A stretch of 64,000 bases of DNA from Paractinoplanes abujensis (GCF_014204895.1 NZ_JACHMF010000001.1:4340001-4404000); one strand, 5' to 3'; shown: positions 42,879-52,649, counted from the stretch's first letter. The notes: generated by a model from the letters alone, not told the origin. Translations and numbers: made by a program.

Positions 42879-43658
42879 ATGACGGCGGATCTGTTCGACG
42901 CGACGGCCATGTACGAAGAGGACTATCTGTACTTCTTCGCCGGTGGGAGCGAGGCACCGACCCACGGCCCCCTGGTGGGCACCGCGTATCGGGAGGATGC
43001 GGCCGTCGAGCTGATCTGGCGCCTGCTCGACCTGGCGCCGGGGCTGGCGGTGCTCGACCTCGGCTGCGGTCACGGCACGATGGCCAACTCGCTGGCCGCG
43101 CGTGGCTGCCGGGTCACCGGCCTCGACTCGTCGGCGGTCTTCCTGGAGCGGGCCCGGGCCGACGCGGCGAAGGCCGGGCTCGACGTCGATTTCGTGGCCG
43201 GGGACATGCGGGCGCTGCCGGACTGGGCGGGCCGGTTCGATCGCGTGATCAACTGGACCACCGCGTACGGGTACTTCGACGACGCGACCAACCGTACGGT
43301 CCTGACCGAGATCGCGCGGGTGCTGCGGCCCGGCGGCCGGCTCGCCATGGACGTGGACAACCTGCCGCGCTTCCTGGCGTCGTGCCCGCCGTCGCGGATC
43401 ACGGCGACCCGCGAGAACGGCGACATGCTGGTCGACCGGCACCACCTCGACCCGCTGACCATGCGGTTCGAGGTGGAACGGACGGTGATCCGCGACGGCC
43501 GGGCCCGCCGCCTGACGTTCGTGAAACGGCTGTTCGCCCTGCCCGAGCTGCGCGACTGGCTGCTCGCGGCCGGCTTCACCGCGGTCGGCGGCTACGGCGA
43601 GGACGGCGAGCCGTTGACCGCGGATCACCACCGCATGGTCGTGACGGCTACGCGCTGA
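42879..43658 (+). CDS. Class I SAM-dependent methyltransferase
   Basis: A 259-residue methyltransferase. The SAM motif I is LDLGCGHGTMANSLA, followed by acidic GLDSS, motif II FDRVINWTTAYGYFDD and RVLRPGGRLAMDVDN. The substrate is unknown. The 3' end overlaps the convergent GH16 gene by 11 bases. Confidence 0.9.
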   Translation: MTADLFDATAMYEEDYLYFFAGGSEAPTHGPLVGTAYREDAAVELIWRLLDLAPGLAVLDLGCGHGTMANSLAARGCRVTGLDSSAVFLERARADAAKAGLDVDFVAGDMRALPDWAGRFDRVINWTTAYGYFDDATNRTVLTEIARVLRPGGRLAMDVDNLPRFLASCPPSRITATRENGDMLVDRHHLDPLTMRFEVERTVIRDGRARRLTFVKRLFALPELRDWLLAAGFTAVGGYGEDGEPLTADHHRMVVTATR

Positions 43659-44475
43659 CGTGCACGTAGTCGATCAGCATGCGGCTCTCGCCGGGCAGGC
43701 CGGCCGGGTTGCCCTGACCGAAGTTCCCGCCCACGGCCAGGTTGAGGATGATGAAGTAGGGGTGCTCGAACACCCAGTCGACGTTGCCCTTGGCGGCCCG
43801 CAGCGACTCCGGGGTGGCCCGGAAGAACTCGTTGCCGTCCACGGTCCAGACGATCAGGTTGGGTGACCAGTCCACGGCGTACGTGTGGAAGTCCTGGTGC
43901 CACGGGGTGCCCGAGACGATCTGGTTGCCGTAGGACGCGCCGCCCGAGTAGCCGGGGCCGTGCAGCGTGCCGAACAGCTGGTTGGGTTCGCGGCCGACGA
44001 CCTCCATGATGTCGATCTCGCCGTCGGCAGGCCAGTTGCCGCCGCCCAGCATCCAGAACGCGGGCCAGAGACCGGAGCCGTCCGGCACCTTGATCCGCGC
44101 CTCGACCCGGCCGTACTGCTGGGTGAACTTGCCGGAGGTCTGGATGCGGCCCGAGGTGAACTGGCAGGCCCCGTTCCAGCAGTCGTTGTGACCGCCGCTG
44201 CCCTTACGGGCGGTAATCACCAGGTGGCCTTCGCCGTCCATGGCCACGTTGCTCGTGCCGTCGGTGTAGTACTGCAACTCCTGGTTGCCCCAGCCGTGGC
44301 CGCCGACGTCGAAGTTCCACTTCGAGGTGTCGACCCCGGCGCCCGCGGGACCGTTGAAATCCTCGTTCCAGACCACTGCGGCCTCGGCGGTGTCGTTGCG
44401 GGAGCCGACCGCGAGGCCCGCGCCCAGGGTCACCGTGAGGGCGGTGGCCGCGATCAGAAACCGTGACTTGCGCAT
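43648..44475 (-). CDS. Secreted GH16 glycoside hydrolase (laminarinase-like)
   Basis: A 275-residue secreted enzyme with a signal peptide (MRKSRFLIAATALTVTLGAG). The GH16 catalytic motif is DGEIDIMEVVG (ExDxxE nucleophile and acid/base), with the substrate-cleft GRVEARIKVPDGSGLWPAFW. This is the endo-1,3-beta-glucanase type, cutting laminarin or related beta-glucans outside the cell. The start at 44475 has GGAGG seven bases upstream. The LacI-ABC-GH2 locus follows immediately, but no LacI operator like that at 45741 was seen upstream of this gene. Confidence 0.93.
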   Translation of the reverse strand: MRKSRFLIAATALTVTLGAGLAVGSRNDTAEAAVVWNEDFNGPAGAGVDTSKWNFDVGGHGWGNQELQYYTDGTSNVAMDGEGHLVITARKGSGGHNDCWNGACQFTSGRIQTSGKFTQQYGRVEARIKVPDGSGLWPAFWMLGGGNWPADGEIDIMEVVGREPNQLFGTLHGPGYSGGASYGNQIVSGTPWHQDFHTYAVDWSPNLIVWTVDGNEFFRATPESLRAAKGNVDWVFEHPYFIILNLAVGGNFGQGNPAGLPGESRMLIDYVHVSA

Positions 44476-44667
44476 GGGGAATCCTCCGGGGGAGAGGGAC
44501 AAAACCGATCAATCCCCAACATAGACCCGCCTCTTTCGGCCGGCGCAACCCCGACCGCTCACTTCACCGTGCGTGATGGCCGGATGGGGCGCAACCGGGC
44601 AGCCGGGGTCGGCCCGATCGGGCACCGATCGCCCCCTTCCGGGCAGCAACGCGCCCGCCGGGCTGAG

Positions 44668-45684
44668 TCAGCGGCCGATGGTGCTTTCGCGGGGCAGCAG
44701 CGTGTGGGCGGCCCGCACCTCGGCCGGGGCCGGGGCCACGCCCCCCTCGATCAGGGCGACCAGGCTTTCGACGGCCAGTGTCGCGATCGCTTGTTTGTCG
44801 GGGACGATCGTGCTGAGGCTGGGCGTGGCGAACTCGCCCTCCTCGATGCCGTCGATGCCGATCACGGCCACGTCGTCGGGCACCCGCACCCCGGCGGTGA
44901 GCAGGCCGCGGACGGCGCCCAGGGCGAGCAGGTCGTTGTAGCAGAAGATCGCGTCGGGTGGGGAGTCGAGCGCCATCAGGGCCGTGGCGGCGGTGGCGCC
45001 GAGGCGGCGGTGGAAGCGTTCGGTCGGCCGCACGAGCGCGGGATCGTACGGGAGGCCGGCCCGTTCCAGGGCCTGCCGGTAACCGGCCGTGCGCAGCTGG
45101 GCGGTCTCGCCCGTACGGTAGGGCTGGTCGCCGACGGCGGCGATGCGGGTGCGGCCGAGGCTGATCAGATGCGCGGTGGCGTCGCGGGCGGCGGCCACGT
45201 TGTCGATCGCCACGTGCGAGAAGCTGCCGTCGAAGATGTGCTCGCCGAGCAGCACGACCGGGGTCTTGTTGCCGCGTTCGCGCAGCTCCTGGGCGCTGAG
45301 CGTGAGCGGGCTGAGGATCAGGCCGTCGAACAGGGTGAGCCGCGAGTTGCGGGTGAGCAGTTCTCTCTCCCGTACGGGGTCGGCGTCGGTCTGGTCGACC
45401 ATGACCGCGTAACCGTGCCGGCGGCCGGCCGCGATGACCGCCCGCGCCAGTTCGGCGAAGTAGGGCACGTCGAGTTCGGGCACGACCAGGCAGAGCATGC
45501 CGCTGCGGCCCTGCTTGAGGTTGCGGGCGATCAGGTTGGGCCGGTAGTCGAGCTCGCTCAGCGCCGTCTCCACCTTGGCCCGCAGGGTGTCGGAGACCGG
45601 GGCGTAGCCGTTCACGACGTTCGACACCGTACGGATCGACACCCCGGCCCGGGTCGCCACATCCCGCAGCGTGGCCTCGCGCAT
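44668..45684 (-). CDS. LacI-family transcriptional repressor
   Basis: A 338-residue LacI regulator. The helix-turn-helix is TLRDVATRAGVSIRTVSNVV, with the hinge helix YRPNLIARNLKQG. The periplasmic-binding-protein-like sugar domain follows (DGLILSPLTLS, DAIFCYNDLLALGAVRGL). It is divergent from the sugar ABC operon, and the gap holds two identical operator-like repeats, so it most likely represses that operon until the transported sugar is present. Confidence 0.93.
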   Translation of the reverse strand: MREATLRDVATRAGVSIRTVSNVVNGYAPVSDTLRAKVETALSELDYRPNLIARNLKQGRSGMLCLVVPELDVPYFAELARAVIAAGRRHGYAVMVDQTDADPVRERELLTRNSRLTLFDGLILSPLTLSAQELRERGNKTPVVLLGEHIFDGSFSHVAIDNVAAARDATAHLISLGRTRIAAVGDQPYRTGETAQLRTAGYRQALERAGLPYDPALVRPTERFHRRLGATAATALMALDSPPDAIFCYNDLLALGAVRGLLTAGVRVPDDVAVIGIDGIEEGEFATPSLSTIVPDKQAIATLAVESLVALIEGGVAPAPAEVRAAHTLLPRESTIGR

Positions 45685-45740
45685 TCCGACCTCCCCATGA
45701 GTCGACCGACAGCCTAATGCAACGCGCCCATCCTAGGTCT

Positions 45741-45787
45741 TGCATCGTTGCAGAGCTACGTGCAGGATGTCTGCATCGTTGCAGAGC
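45741..45787. promoter_or_regulatory. Twin LacI-type operators
   Basis: TGCATCGTTGCAGAGC occurs twice without mismatch, at 45741-45756 and 45772-45787, 31 bases apart (about three helical turns). Each contains the inverted repeat TGCA-N4-TGCA around a central CG, the classic LacI-family operator form. Same-face spacing would allow cooperative binding. Confidence 0.75.
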
Positions 45788-45836
45788 GATTACGAGCAGC
45801 CGCCAGCAGAGCTGCGACCAGCTCGAAGGAGCAGAT

Positions 45837-47174
45837 ATGACAACTCGACGTTCCCTCCTCGCCGGCGCGGCCGGCGCCGGAGCCCTGACCGCCCTGGCCG
45901 CCTGCGGCGGCGGCGACGACACCACGACCTCCCAGCCGCTGACCGCGTCGTCCTCCGCCGGCCCGCTCAGCGGATCCCTGACGATCTGGAGCCGTTCGGG
46001 CGACCTGTTCAAGGTCTTCGACGCCGCCATCAAGAAGTTCACCGCGGCCAACCCCGGCGTGACCGTCGACCACCAGGCCGTCGATATCGACGCCAAGCTG
46101 GCCAACACGCTAATCTCCGGGGCCGGTGTGCCCGACGGCTCGTTCTGGGACGACGCCAAGATCGCCGGCCAGGCCGAGCACCTGTACGACCTGACCGCGC
46201 TCATCGCCCCGTACCGCGACAAGATCGCCCCGCAGAAGCTGAGCGTGAACACGGTCGGCGGCAAGGTCTACGGCGTGCCCTGGGACCTCAACCCGGGCCT
46301 GCTCTACTACCGCGAGGACCTGCTGCAGGACGCGAGCATCGACCCGGCCGGCCTGGCCACGTACGACGATCTGCTCACCGCGAGCCGCAAGCTGCGGGAA
46401 CGCAATGCCAAGGCCAAGCCGATCCACCTCGACGCCGACCCGTTCCTGGGCCAGCTCTGGCTCGAGATGCTGGCCAACCAGCAGGGCACCAGCCTCAGCG
46501 ACGACCAGGGCAAACTGCGCCTGGACTCCGAGGAGTACCGCCGCATCCTCACCTGGATCAAGTCGGCGGTGGACGACCAGCTGGTCACCCACACCCCGTA
46601 CCTCAAGCCGGCCGACATCGCCGCACTGGAGGACGGCACGCAGGCCTTCGTGCCGTGGGCCATCTGGTTCGACTTCGCCCCGCAGACCCTGCTCAGCAAG
46701 ACCAAGGGCAAGTGGCGCGCGGCCCCGCTGCCGGCCTGGACCCCGGGCGGCGCCCGCAGCGGCGCGATGGGCGGCAGCAGCTTCGTCATCCCGGCCAAGG
46801 CCAAGAACCCCGAGCTGGCCTGGCGCCTGTACGAGTACCTGACCGTCAGCGACGAAGGCATCAAGGCCGTGTACGGCCCCAGCGACACCTATCCGGGTGG
46901 GCTCAACACCTCGGTCCCCGCGTTCCTGCCCGCCCTCGACGCCGCGGCGCCGCTGTTCCAGCCGGTTGAGGCGCTCGGTGGTCAGGACCTGTGGAAGGTG
47001 GCCGTCGAGGCCAGCAAGACGATCCCGGCCGCCGCGCCCATCCCGGCGTGGTGGGCCAAGTCCGTCGACTATCTCGGCAACAACCTGCAGCGCCTGATCC
47101 AGGGCCAGATGTCGCCGGACGACGTGATCGCCGAGTCGACCCAGCAGATCCAGCGGCTGGTGGACCGCGCCTGA
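45837..47174 (+). CDS. Sugar ABC transporter substrate-binding lipoprotein
   Basis: A 445-residue extracellular solute-binding protein (family 1). The N-terminus MTTRRSLLAGAAGAGALTAL ends in the lipobox LAAC, with twin arginines, so export may be by the Tat route. The binding fold shows LSGSLTIWSRSG, AANPGVTVDHQ, YGVPWDLNPGLLYYRED and PAKAKNPELAWRLYEYLT. AAGGAG lies upstream. It delivers a sugar to the two permeases that follow. Confidence 0.95.
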   Translation: MTTRRSLLAGAAGAGALTALAACGGGDDTTTSQPLTASSSAGPLSGSLTIWSRSGDLFKVFDAAIKKFTAANPGVTVDHQAVDIDAKLANTLISGAGVPDGSFWDDAKIAGQAEHLYDLTALIAPYRDKIAPQKLSVNTVGGKVYGVPWDLNPGLLYYREDLLQDASIDPAGLATYDDLLTASRKLRERNAKAKPIHLDADPFLGQLWLEMLANQQGTSLSDDQGKLRLDSEEYRRILTWIKSAVDDQLVTHTPYLKPADIAALEDGTQAFVPWAIWFDFAPQTLLSKTKGKWRAAPLPAWTPGGARSGAMGGSSFVIPAKAKNPELAWRLYEYLTVSDEGIKAVYGPSDTYPGGLNTSVPAFLPALDAAAPLFQPVEALGGQDLWKVAVEASKTIPAAAPIPAWWAKSVDYLGNNLQRLIQGQMSPDDVIAESTQQIQRLVDRA

Positions 47175-48043
47175 TGTCCGCGCTCCTGCAAAGGAGGGCA
47201 GCGCCGTACGTCTTCGTGCTGCCCTTCTTTCTCGTCTTCGCCGCCTTCGGCGCGTACCCCCTGGCGTATGCGCTGCGGTTGAGCTTCACCCGGTGGACCG
47301 GGGCCGGCGAGGCCCGCTGGATCGGCCTCGGCAACTACACGTACCTGCTGACCAACCCCGAGTTCTGGGCCTCGCTGGGCAACAGCTCGATCATGTGGCT
47401 GCTCGTGGTGCCGGTCCAGCTCGTCGCCGGTCTGGGCGCCGCGGTGCTGCTGTCCAACGCGAAGCTGCGGCTGCGCGGGGTGTTCCGGGTCGCGTTCATC
47501 GCCCCGTTCGTGACCCCGCTGGTCGCCATGGCCCAGGTCTGGATCGTCGTCTTCGACCGCGATTACGGCCTGGTCAACCACGCGCTCAACCTGGCCGGGC
47601 TGCCCGACGTGGGCTGGCTGACCAGCACCGCCTGGTCCAAGCCGACGCTGGCGCTGCTGTTCCTGTGGAAGACGACCGGGTTCGCGATCATCATCCTGCT
47701 CGCGGGTCTGCAGTCGGTTCCCGGCCACGTGTACGAGGCGGCCGACCTCGACGGCGCCTCCCGCGCGCGGCAGTTCTGGTCGATGACGGTCCCGCTGATG
47801 CGCCGCAGTCTGTCGTTCCTGCTGGTCATCCAGACGCTCGCGGTGTTCCAGATGTTCGCCGAGCCGTTCGTGGTGACCCAGGGCGGCCCGTACGGCTCGA
47901 CGACCACCGCCGGGCTCTACCTCTACGACCACATCACGGCGTCCGACCTCGGCACCGGGGCGGCCAACTCGTTCCTGCTGGTGATCCTGGTGTTCGCGTT
48001 GTCCCTGATCTCCGTCCGGCTCCTGCGAGCGCGCGATGAATGA
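47174..48043 (+). CDS. Sugar ABC transporter permease (MalF/UgpA type)
   Basis: A 289-residue inner-membrane permease with six hydrophobic segments and the EAA coupling loop (EAADLDGASRARQFWSMTVP) that contacts the ATPase. Its ATG overlaps the stop of the binding protein (TGATG). No ATPase gene is present in the operon, so, as is usual in actinomycetes, a shared MsiK-like ATPase elsewhere must energise it. Confidence 0.95.
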   Translation: MSALLQRRAAPYVFVLPFFLVFAAFGAYPLAYALRLSFTRWTGAGEARWIGLGNYTYLLTNPEFWASLGNSSIMWLLVVPVQLVAGLGAAVLLSNAKLRLRGVFRVAFIAPFVTPLVAMAQVWIVVFDRDYGLVNHALNLAGLPDVGWLTSTAWSKPTLALLFLWKTTGFAIIILLAGLQSVPGHVYEAADLDGASRARQFWSMTVPLMRRSLSFLLVIQTLAVFQMFAEPFVVTQGGPYGSTTTAGLYLYDHITASDLGTGAANSFLLVILVFALSLISVRLLRARDE

Positions 48044-48884
48044 CAAAAGACCCGGCATTCCCACGTACGCACTCCTGGGCGTCCTGGCGTTGCTTTTCCT
48101 CTACCCCATCTGGTGGGCGATCAGCTCCTCGATCAAGCCGGCCGCGGAAATCATCAGCGACCCGCTCGGCTTCAACCTGGGCGACGCCACACTCGACGGC
48201 TATCGGGCCATGTTGGCCGACGTGCCCATCGGAACCGGCTTCGCCAACACGGCTTTGGTGCTCGCCATCAAGGGCGGCATGACGCTGTTCTTCTGCCCCC
48301 TGGCCGGTTACGCGTTCGCCAAATACAAGTTTCCCGGCCAGGACGTCCTCTTCGGCATCGTGCTGCTGACCCTGATGCTGCCCACCCTCGTGCTCATCAT
48401 TCCGCTGCTGCTCGAAATGAGCGCGCTGGGCTGGGTCAACACGTACAAGGCACTGATCCTGCCGGGCAGCATCGACGCGTTCAGCATCTTCTGGATGCGG
48501 CAGGTCATCGCGGCCGTCCCCGACGAGCTGCTCGACGCCGGAAGGGTCGACGGGGCCTCGGAATTCGGGGTGTTCCGGCGGATCGTCGTGCCCGTCATCA
48601 GGCCCGGACTGGCCGGGCTGGCCGTGCTCACCATGATGAACGTCTACAACGACTTCGTCTGGCCGGTGGTCGCCGTCAACGACGAGAAGCACCAGACCTT
48701 GCAGGTGGTGCTGTCGACGCTGGCCCAGAACATCAGCGGCAACCGGATCGGCGCCGACTTCGCCACCGTCTGGAGCGAACTCCTCGCGGCCAGCAGCATC
48801 GCGATGATCCCGCTGCTGCTCGTCTTCATTCTCCTGCAACGCCACTTCATCAACGGCATCCTCGCCGGCAGCGTCAAAGGCTGA
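48036..48884 (+). CDS. Sugar ABC transporter permease (MalG type)
   Basis: A 282-residue second permease with six hydrophobic segments and an EAA-type loop (LLDAGRVDGASEFGVFRRIV, then PVIRPGL). It overlaps the first permease gene by eight bases. It ends with the family-typical LQRHFINGILAGSVKG, the same type of C-terminus seen in the decayed permease at 61286. The GH2 gene follows 19 bases later in the same operon. Confidence 0.95.
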   Translation: MNDKRPGIPTYALLGVLALLFLYPIWWAISSSIKPAAEIISDPLGFNLGDATLDGYRAMLADVPIGTGFANTALVLAIKGGMTLFFCPLAGYAFAKYKFPGQDVLFGIVLLTLMLPTLVLIIPLLLEMSALGWVNTYKALILPGSIDAFSIFWMRQVIAAVPDELLDAGRVDGASEFGVFRRIVVPVIRPGLAGLAVLTMMNVYNDFVWPVVAVNDEKHQTLQVVLSTLAQNISGNRIGADFATVWSELLAASSIAMIPLLLVFILLQRHFINGILAGSVKG

Positions 48885-48903
48885 AAGTCCTTAGGAGCAA
48901 CAC

Positions 48904-50904
48904 ATGACCGAATACCCGCGGCCGCATTTCGACCGCTCGCACAGCTGGCTCAGCCTCAACGGCGCCTGGGACTTCTCCTTCGGCGAACCCGTTTTCGACA
49001 AGCAGATCCAGGTCCCGTACGCCTGGGAGACGCGCGCCTCGGGCCTCGCGCAGTACTGGCAGCCGGTCGGCTGGTATCGGCGCTCGCTCGACGTGCCCTC
49101 CGACTGGGACGGGCAGCGCGTCGTCCTGCATTTCGGGGCCGCCCACCACCTGACCACAGTGTGGGTCAACGGTATCGAGGTCGTCAGACACGAAGGCGGT
49201 TACACGCCGTTCGAGGCCGACATCACCGACGCGCTCTCCGCCACCAACGAACTCGTCGTGCGAGTCGACGCGCCCGCCGACAAACGCGAAATCGCCCACG
49301 GCAAACAAAGAAGCGTTCCCCGTACGGACTACGACGGCGTCTGCTTCACTCCCAGCTCAGGAATCTGGCAGTCCGTCTGGCTCGAATCGCGACCCGCCAC
49401 CCACATCGCGTCGTTGTCGTTGCGCCCGACCGAAAACCTGGACGGCATCGTCGTACGGGTGCAGGCCGCAGGCCCGAACACCGGCGGCGCGACACTCCGA
49501 GTCGCCCTCGCCGGCTCCCCCGCTGTCACCTCGGACACCTCCGAAACCGTCCTGGACATCGCCGAGCCGCGACTGTGGAGCCCCGCCGACCCGCACCTCT
49601 ACCACGTCGAGGTCGAACTCGAGACCGCCGACGGCATCGACCGGGTCCACGGCTACACCGGGCTGCGCAGCGTCGAGGTGCGCGGCGAGGAGATCCTGCT
49701 CAACGGCGAGCGTCTCTACGTCAAGGGCGTGCTCGACCAGGGCTACTGGCCCGAGACCGGCATCACCCCGCCCGGCGACGAAGCCATGATCCGCGACCTC
49801 GAACTGGCCCGCGAGCTGGGCTACACCCTCGTACGGAAGCACCTGAAACTCGAGGACCCGCGATTCGTGCACCTGGCCGACAAGCTGGGCCTGCTGCTGT
49901 GGTGCGAGCCCGCGTCGACCGGCACGTTCACGGCGGCGTCGACGGCCGCGTTCGAGGCGCAGATCGAGCCGATGGTGCGCCGCGACGGCAACTCCCCCGC
50001 GATCGTGATCTGGGGGCTCTACAACGAGGAATGGGGCCTCGACTGGGACATCCCCGGTGACGAGGCCAAGCAGCAAGCGGTCGTCTCCGCGTACGGGAAA
50101 CTGGCCGCACTCGACCGGAGCCGCCCGATCGTCGACAACTCCGGGTGGACCCACGTTCGCACCGACCTGCTCGACTGGCACTACTACGACGAGAGCGCGA
50201 TCGGCTGGGCCCGCACCCTGCACGCCCTGGTCGAGGGCCGGCGCGACGACTTCCCGGTCAAGCTGGGCCCCGATTTCGTCGTCGACAAAGCGCTCGCCGT
50301 GCCGTCGCAGCCCGTGCGGGGCCTGCCCAACCTCAACAGCGAATACGGCGGGGGCTTCACCGCCGTCGAACGCGGCTGGCACCTGCGCTGGCAGACCCAG
50401 GAACTACGCCGCCACGACCGGCTGTCGGGCTACGTCTACACCGAGCTCTACGACATCGAACACGAGTCGGCCGGCCTGCTCACCTTCGACCGGCAACGCA
50501 AAGACCTGGGCGGCGCTTCCCCCGCCGACGCCAACGCCACCACCACGCTGGTGCTCGACGTGCTGCCCGTAGCCCCCAGCCGCGACATCCTCGGCCCGAC
50601 GGCGTCCTTCGGAGCGCACCTCTCACACCACGGCCCCGACCTGTTCACCGGGCGGCTGACCTGGGCCTGGGGTCCGGTCTACTCGGCGGCCCCGCTGCTG
50701 CCCGCGGTCGACGGCCCGGCGGTCGAGGCCAAGCCGTACGAGCTGAGCCCCGCCGTCACCGTCGACGCCACCCTGCCCGGCGGCTGGCCGGCCGGCCGGC
50801 TGCACGTGACCGCCCTGACCCCCGACGGCCGGGTGGCCGCCCGCGCGACGGTCGACGTGGACCGCAGCACGGCCCCGCACATCGGCGACGACAAACTGGC
50901 CTGA
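48904..50904 (+). CDS. GH2 family glycoside hydrolase (beta-galactosidase/glucuronidase-like)
   Basis: A 666-residue intracellular enzyme. A sugar-binding jelly-roll (SHSWLSLNGAWDFSFGEPVF), an immunoglobulin-like domain (about 180-265) and a TIM barrel carry the GH2 catalytic residues: the acid/base Glu375 in GLYNEEWG and the nucleophile Glu480 in NSEYGGG. No signal peptide is present, so it hydrolyses imported oligosaccharide. TAGGAG stands six bases before the ATG. As the last gene of the ABC operon, it suggests the transported sugar is a beta-linked galactoside or related oligosaccharide; the sugar itself is not readable. Confidence 0.93.
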   Translation: MTEYPRPHFDRSHSWLSLNGAWDFSFGEPVFDKQIQVPYAWETRASGLAQYWQPVGWYRRSLDVPSDWDGQRVVLHFGAAHHLTTVWVNGIEVVRHEGGYTPFEADITDALSATNELVVRVDAPADKREIAHGKQRSVPRTDYDGVCFTPSSGIWQSVWLESRPATHIASLSLRPTENLDGIVVRVQAAGPNTGGATLRVALAGSPAVTSDTSETVLDIAEPRLWSPADPHLYHVEVELETADGIDRVHGYTGLRSVEVRGEEILLNGERLYVKGVLDQGYWPETGITPPGDEAMIRDLELARELGYTLVRKHLKLEDPRFVHLADKLGLLLWCEPASTGTFTAASTAAFEAQIEPMVRRDGNSPAIVIWGLYNEEWGLDWDIPGDEAKQQAVVSAYGKLAALDRSRPIVDNSGWTHVRTDLLDWHYYDESAIGWARTLHALVEGRRDDFPVKLGPDFVVDKALAVPSQPVRGLPNLNSEYGGGFTAVERGWHLRWQTQELRRHDRLSGYVYTELYDIEHESAGLLTFDRQRKDLGGASPADANATTTLVLDVLPVAPSRDILGPTASFGAHLSHHGPDLFTGRLTWAWGPVYSAAPLLPAVDGPAVEAKPYELSPAVTVDATLPGGWPAGRLHVTALTPDGRVAARATVDVDRSTAPHIGDDKLA

Positions 50905-51067
50905 CCACCGGGGTGGTGGCCGTGCGGCTGGTCCGGGCCCAGGACGTGCCCGCCCAGGTGCGGCGCCGCGCCCGGTGGTGCGCGGCGCACACCGCCGGGT
51001 TCCTGGTGGCCGGCCTGGTCGTGGCGGTGGCCGGGGTGTGCGTGCTGGGGGCGGCTAACCTCGCGGC

Positions 51068-52030
51068 ATGACGGATCAGCGACCCACGCTCGCCGATGTC
51101 GCCCGGGTCGCCGGGGTGTCGCGGGCGACCGCCTCGCGGGCGATCAACGGTGCCTACGGGACGTCCGAGGCCGTGCGGCAGCGGGTGCGCGCGGTCGCGG
51201 CCGAGCTGGGGTACGAGCCGCACGCGGTGGCGCAGGCCCTGGCCAGCGGCCGGGCCAGTGCGGGGCGGCGGGAACGTGTGGAGGTGCTGATCGTCGACCC
51301 GGATCCGGCCGCGCTGAGCGTCAAGCCGTTCTACGGGCGGGTGCTGACCGGCGCGCTGCGGGCGCTGGGCGACCGGGACATCGCGCTCGAGGTGCGGCGG
51401 GTGGTCACCCTGCCCGCGCCGGACGACGACCCGCCGTACGGGCGGCTCTTGATCAACGTGCCCGGAGCGGCCGGGTCGGCCTATGCCCACCGGGGCCGGG
51501 TGGTCGCGCTGGGCCGGTCGGCGCCGGGCGTCGCGTTCGTAGCCCCCGACAACGACGGTGGTGGGCATCAGGCCGCGGTCCACCTGGTCAAGACAGGCCG
51601 CAAACGGGTCGGCGCGGTGTTCGGCCCGCCCACGCCGTGCGCGCAGGAACGCCGGGACGGCTTCCTGCGGGTGTTCTCCGGCGCGGCCCAGCCCGTGACC
51701 GCCGCCGACGGCGATTTCACCTACGACCGGGCGTACGAGGCAGCCCGCGAGCTGCTGGAACGCGACCCGCACCTGGACGCCGTCTTCGCCGCCTGCGACG
51801 TCACCGCCATGGCCGTGCTGCGGGCCCTGCGCGAGACGGGCCGCCGGGTGGCCGACGACGTGGCAGTGGTCGGCTTCGACGGCAGCGCGCTGGCCGAGGC
51901 GGCCGACCTGACCTCGGTCTACATGCCGGTGGAGGACGAGGCCGCGGCGGCCGTGGAGCATCTGCTCGACCCGGCTCGGCCCGCCCCGCCCCGCCTGCCG
52001 ACGACGCTGACCGTGCGCGGGTCGAGCTGA
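51068..52030 (+). CDS. LacI-family transcriptional regulator (second)
   Basis: A 320-residue LacI protein with the helix-turn-helix TLADVARVAGVSRATASRAI and a somewhat short sugar-binding domain (VAFVAPDNDGGGHQAAVHLV, DAVFAACDVTAMAVLRAL). It differs from the repressor at 44668. TAACCT six bases before the ATG suggests a leaderless promoter of its own. It could regulate the GH2 operon end or an unlinked target; no operator is evident nearby. Confidence 0.92.
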   Translation: MTDQRPTLADVARVAGVSRATASRAINGAYGTSEAVRQRVRAVAAELGYEPHAVAQALASGRASAGRRERVEVLIVDPDPAALSVKPFYGRVLTGALRALGDRDIALEVRRVVTLPAPDDDPPYGRLLINVPGAAGSAYAHRGRVVALGRSAPGVAFVAPDNDGGGHQAAVHLVKTGRKRVGAVFGPPTPCAQERRDGFLRVFSGAAQPVTAADGDFTYDRAYEAARELLERDPHLDAVFAACDVTAMAVLRALRETGRRVADDVAVVGFDGSALAEAADLTSVYMPVEDEAAAAVEHLLDPARPAPPRLPTTLTVRGSS

Positions 52031-52127
52031 GGGGCCGATCGCCCGGAAAAAACCCGGACCCGGCTGCAACCGTGCGGGTGGGCTGTTGGTCCTTTGAGGG
52101 TCAGGTGGGTGAGCGGCGGGAGGGTGT

Positions 52128-52649
52128 GTGGCGGCCGAGGACGCGGTGCGGCAGGCGTACGAGGCCTATTTCCGGCGGCTCGTGACACAGGTGTACGGGC
52201 TGGTCGGTGATCTGACCGAGGCCGAGGACGCCGTGCACGAGGCGTTCGCGCGGGTGCTGGCCTCGCCGCGGTCGTTTCTGCGGGCCGGCGACGCCGAGCG
52301 GTGGCTGCGGGTGGCCGCGCTCAACGTGGCCCGCACGCGGTACCGGCGGCGGTGGCTGTTCGACCGGCTGGTGCGGTCGGGGCGGGTCGAGGCGAGCCCG
52401 GCCGCGGTGCCGGGGGTGTCCGGGGACCGGGTGGCGTTGCTGGCCGCGCTGCGCCGGCTGGCCCCGCCGACCCGGGAGGTGATCGTGCTGCACCACCTGG
52501 CCGATCTGCCGGTGACCGAGGTCGCCGAGACGCTCGGGGTGCCGGTGGGCACGGTCAAGGCCCGGCTGGCCCGGGGCCGCGCCACGCTGGCCCGCTACCT
52601 GTCCGACGAGGAGCCCGTCCCGCTGACCGAGGGGGTCCGGCATGCTTGA
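52128..52649 (+). CDS. ECF-type RNA polymerase sigma factor
   Basis: A 173-residue extracytoplasmic-function sigma factor. Region 2 begins QAYEAYFRRLVTQVYGLVGD and AEDAVHEAFARVL; region 4 has LPVTEVAETLGVPVGTVKAR. Upstream, TGCAACC and GTCC are 17 bases apart, a possible ECF-type promoter and so autoregulation. The GTG start has GGGAGG upstream. It overlaps the membrane Asp-box gene by eight bases, so that protein is its probable regulator. Confidence 0.9.
   Translation: MAAEDAVRQAYEAYFRRLVTQVYGLVGDLTEAEDAVHEAFARVLASPRSFLRAGDAERWLRVAALNVARTRYRRRWLFDRLVRSGRVEASPAAVPGVSGDRVALLAALRRLAPPTREVIVLHHLADLPVTEVAETLGVPVGTVKARLARGRATLARYLSDEEPVPLTEGVRHA

Noticed and set aside
44503..44667. LacI operator for the GH16 gene
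   Set aside because: No TGCA-N4-TGCA or similar palindrome was found upstream of the GH16 start.
50913..51071. 52-codon hydrophobic frame ahead of the second LacI gene
   Set aside because: It overlaps the LacI start and would contain the LacI -10 box; no ribosome-binding site or conservation is visible, so it is left out as a gene.
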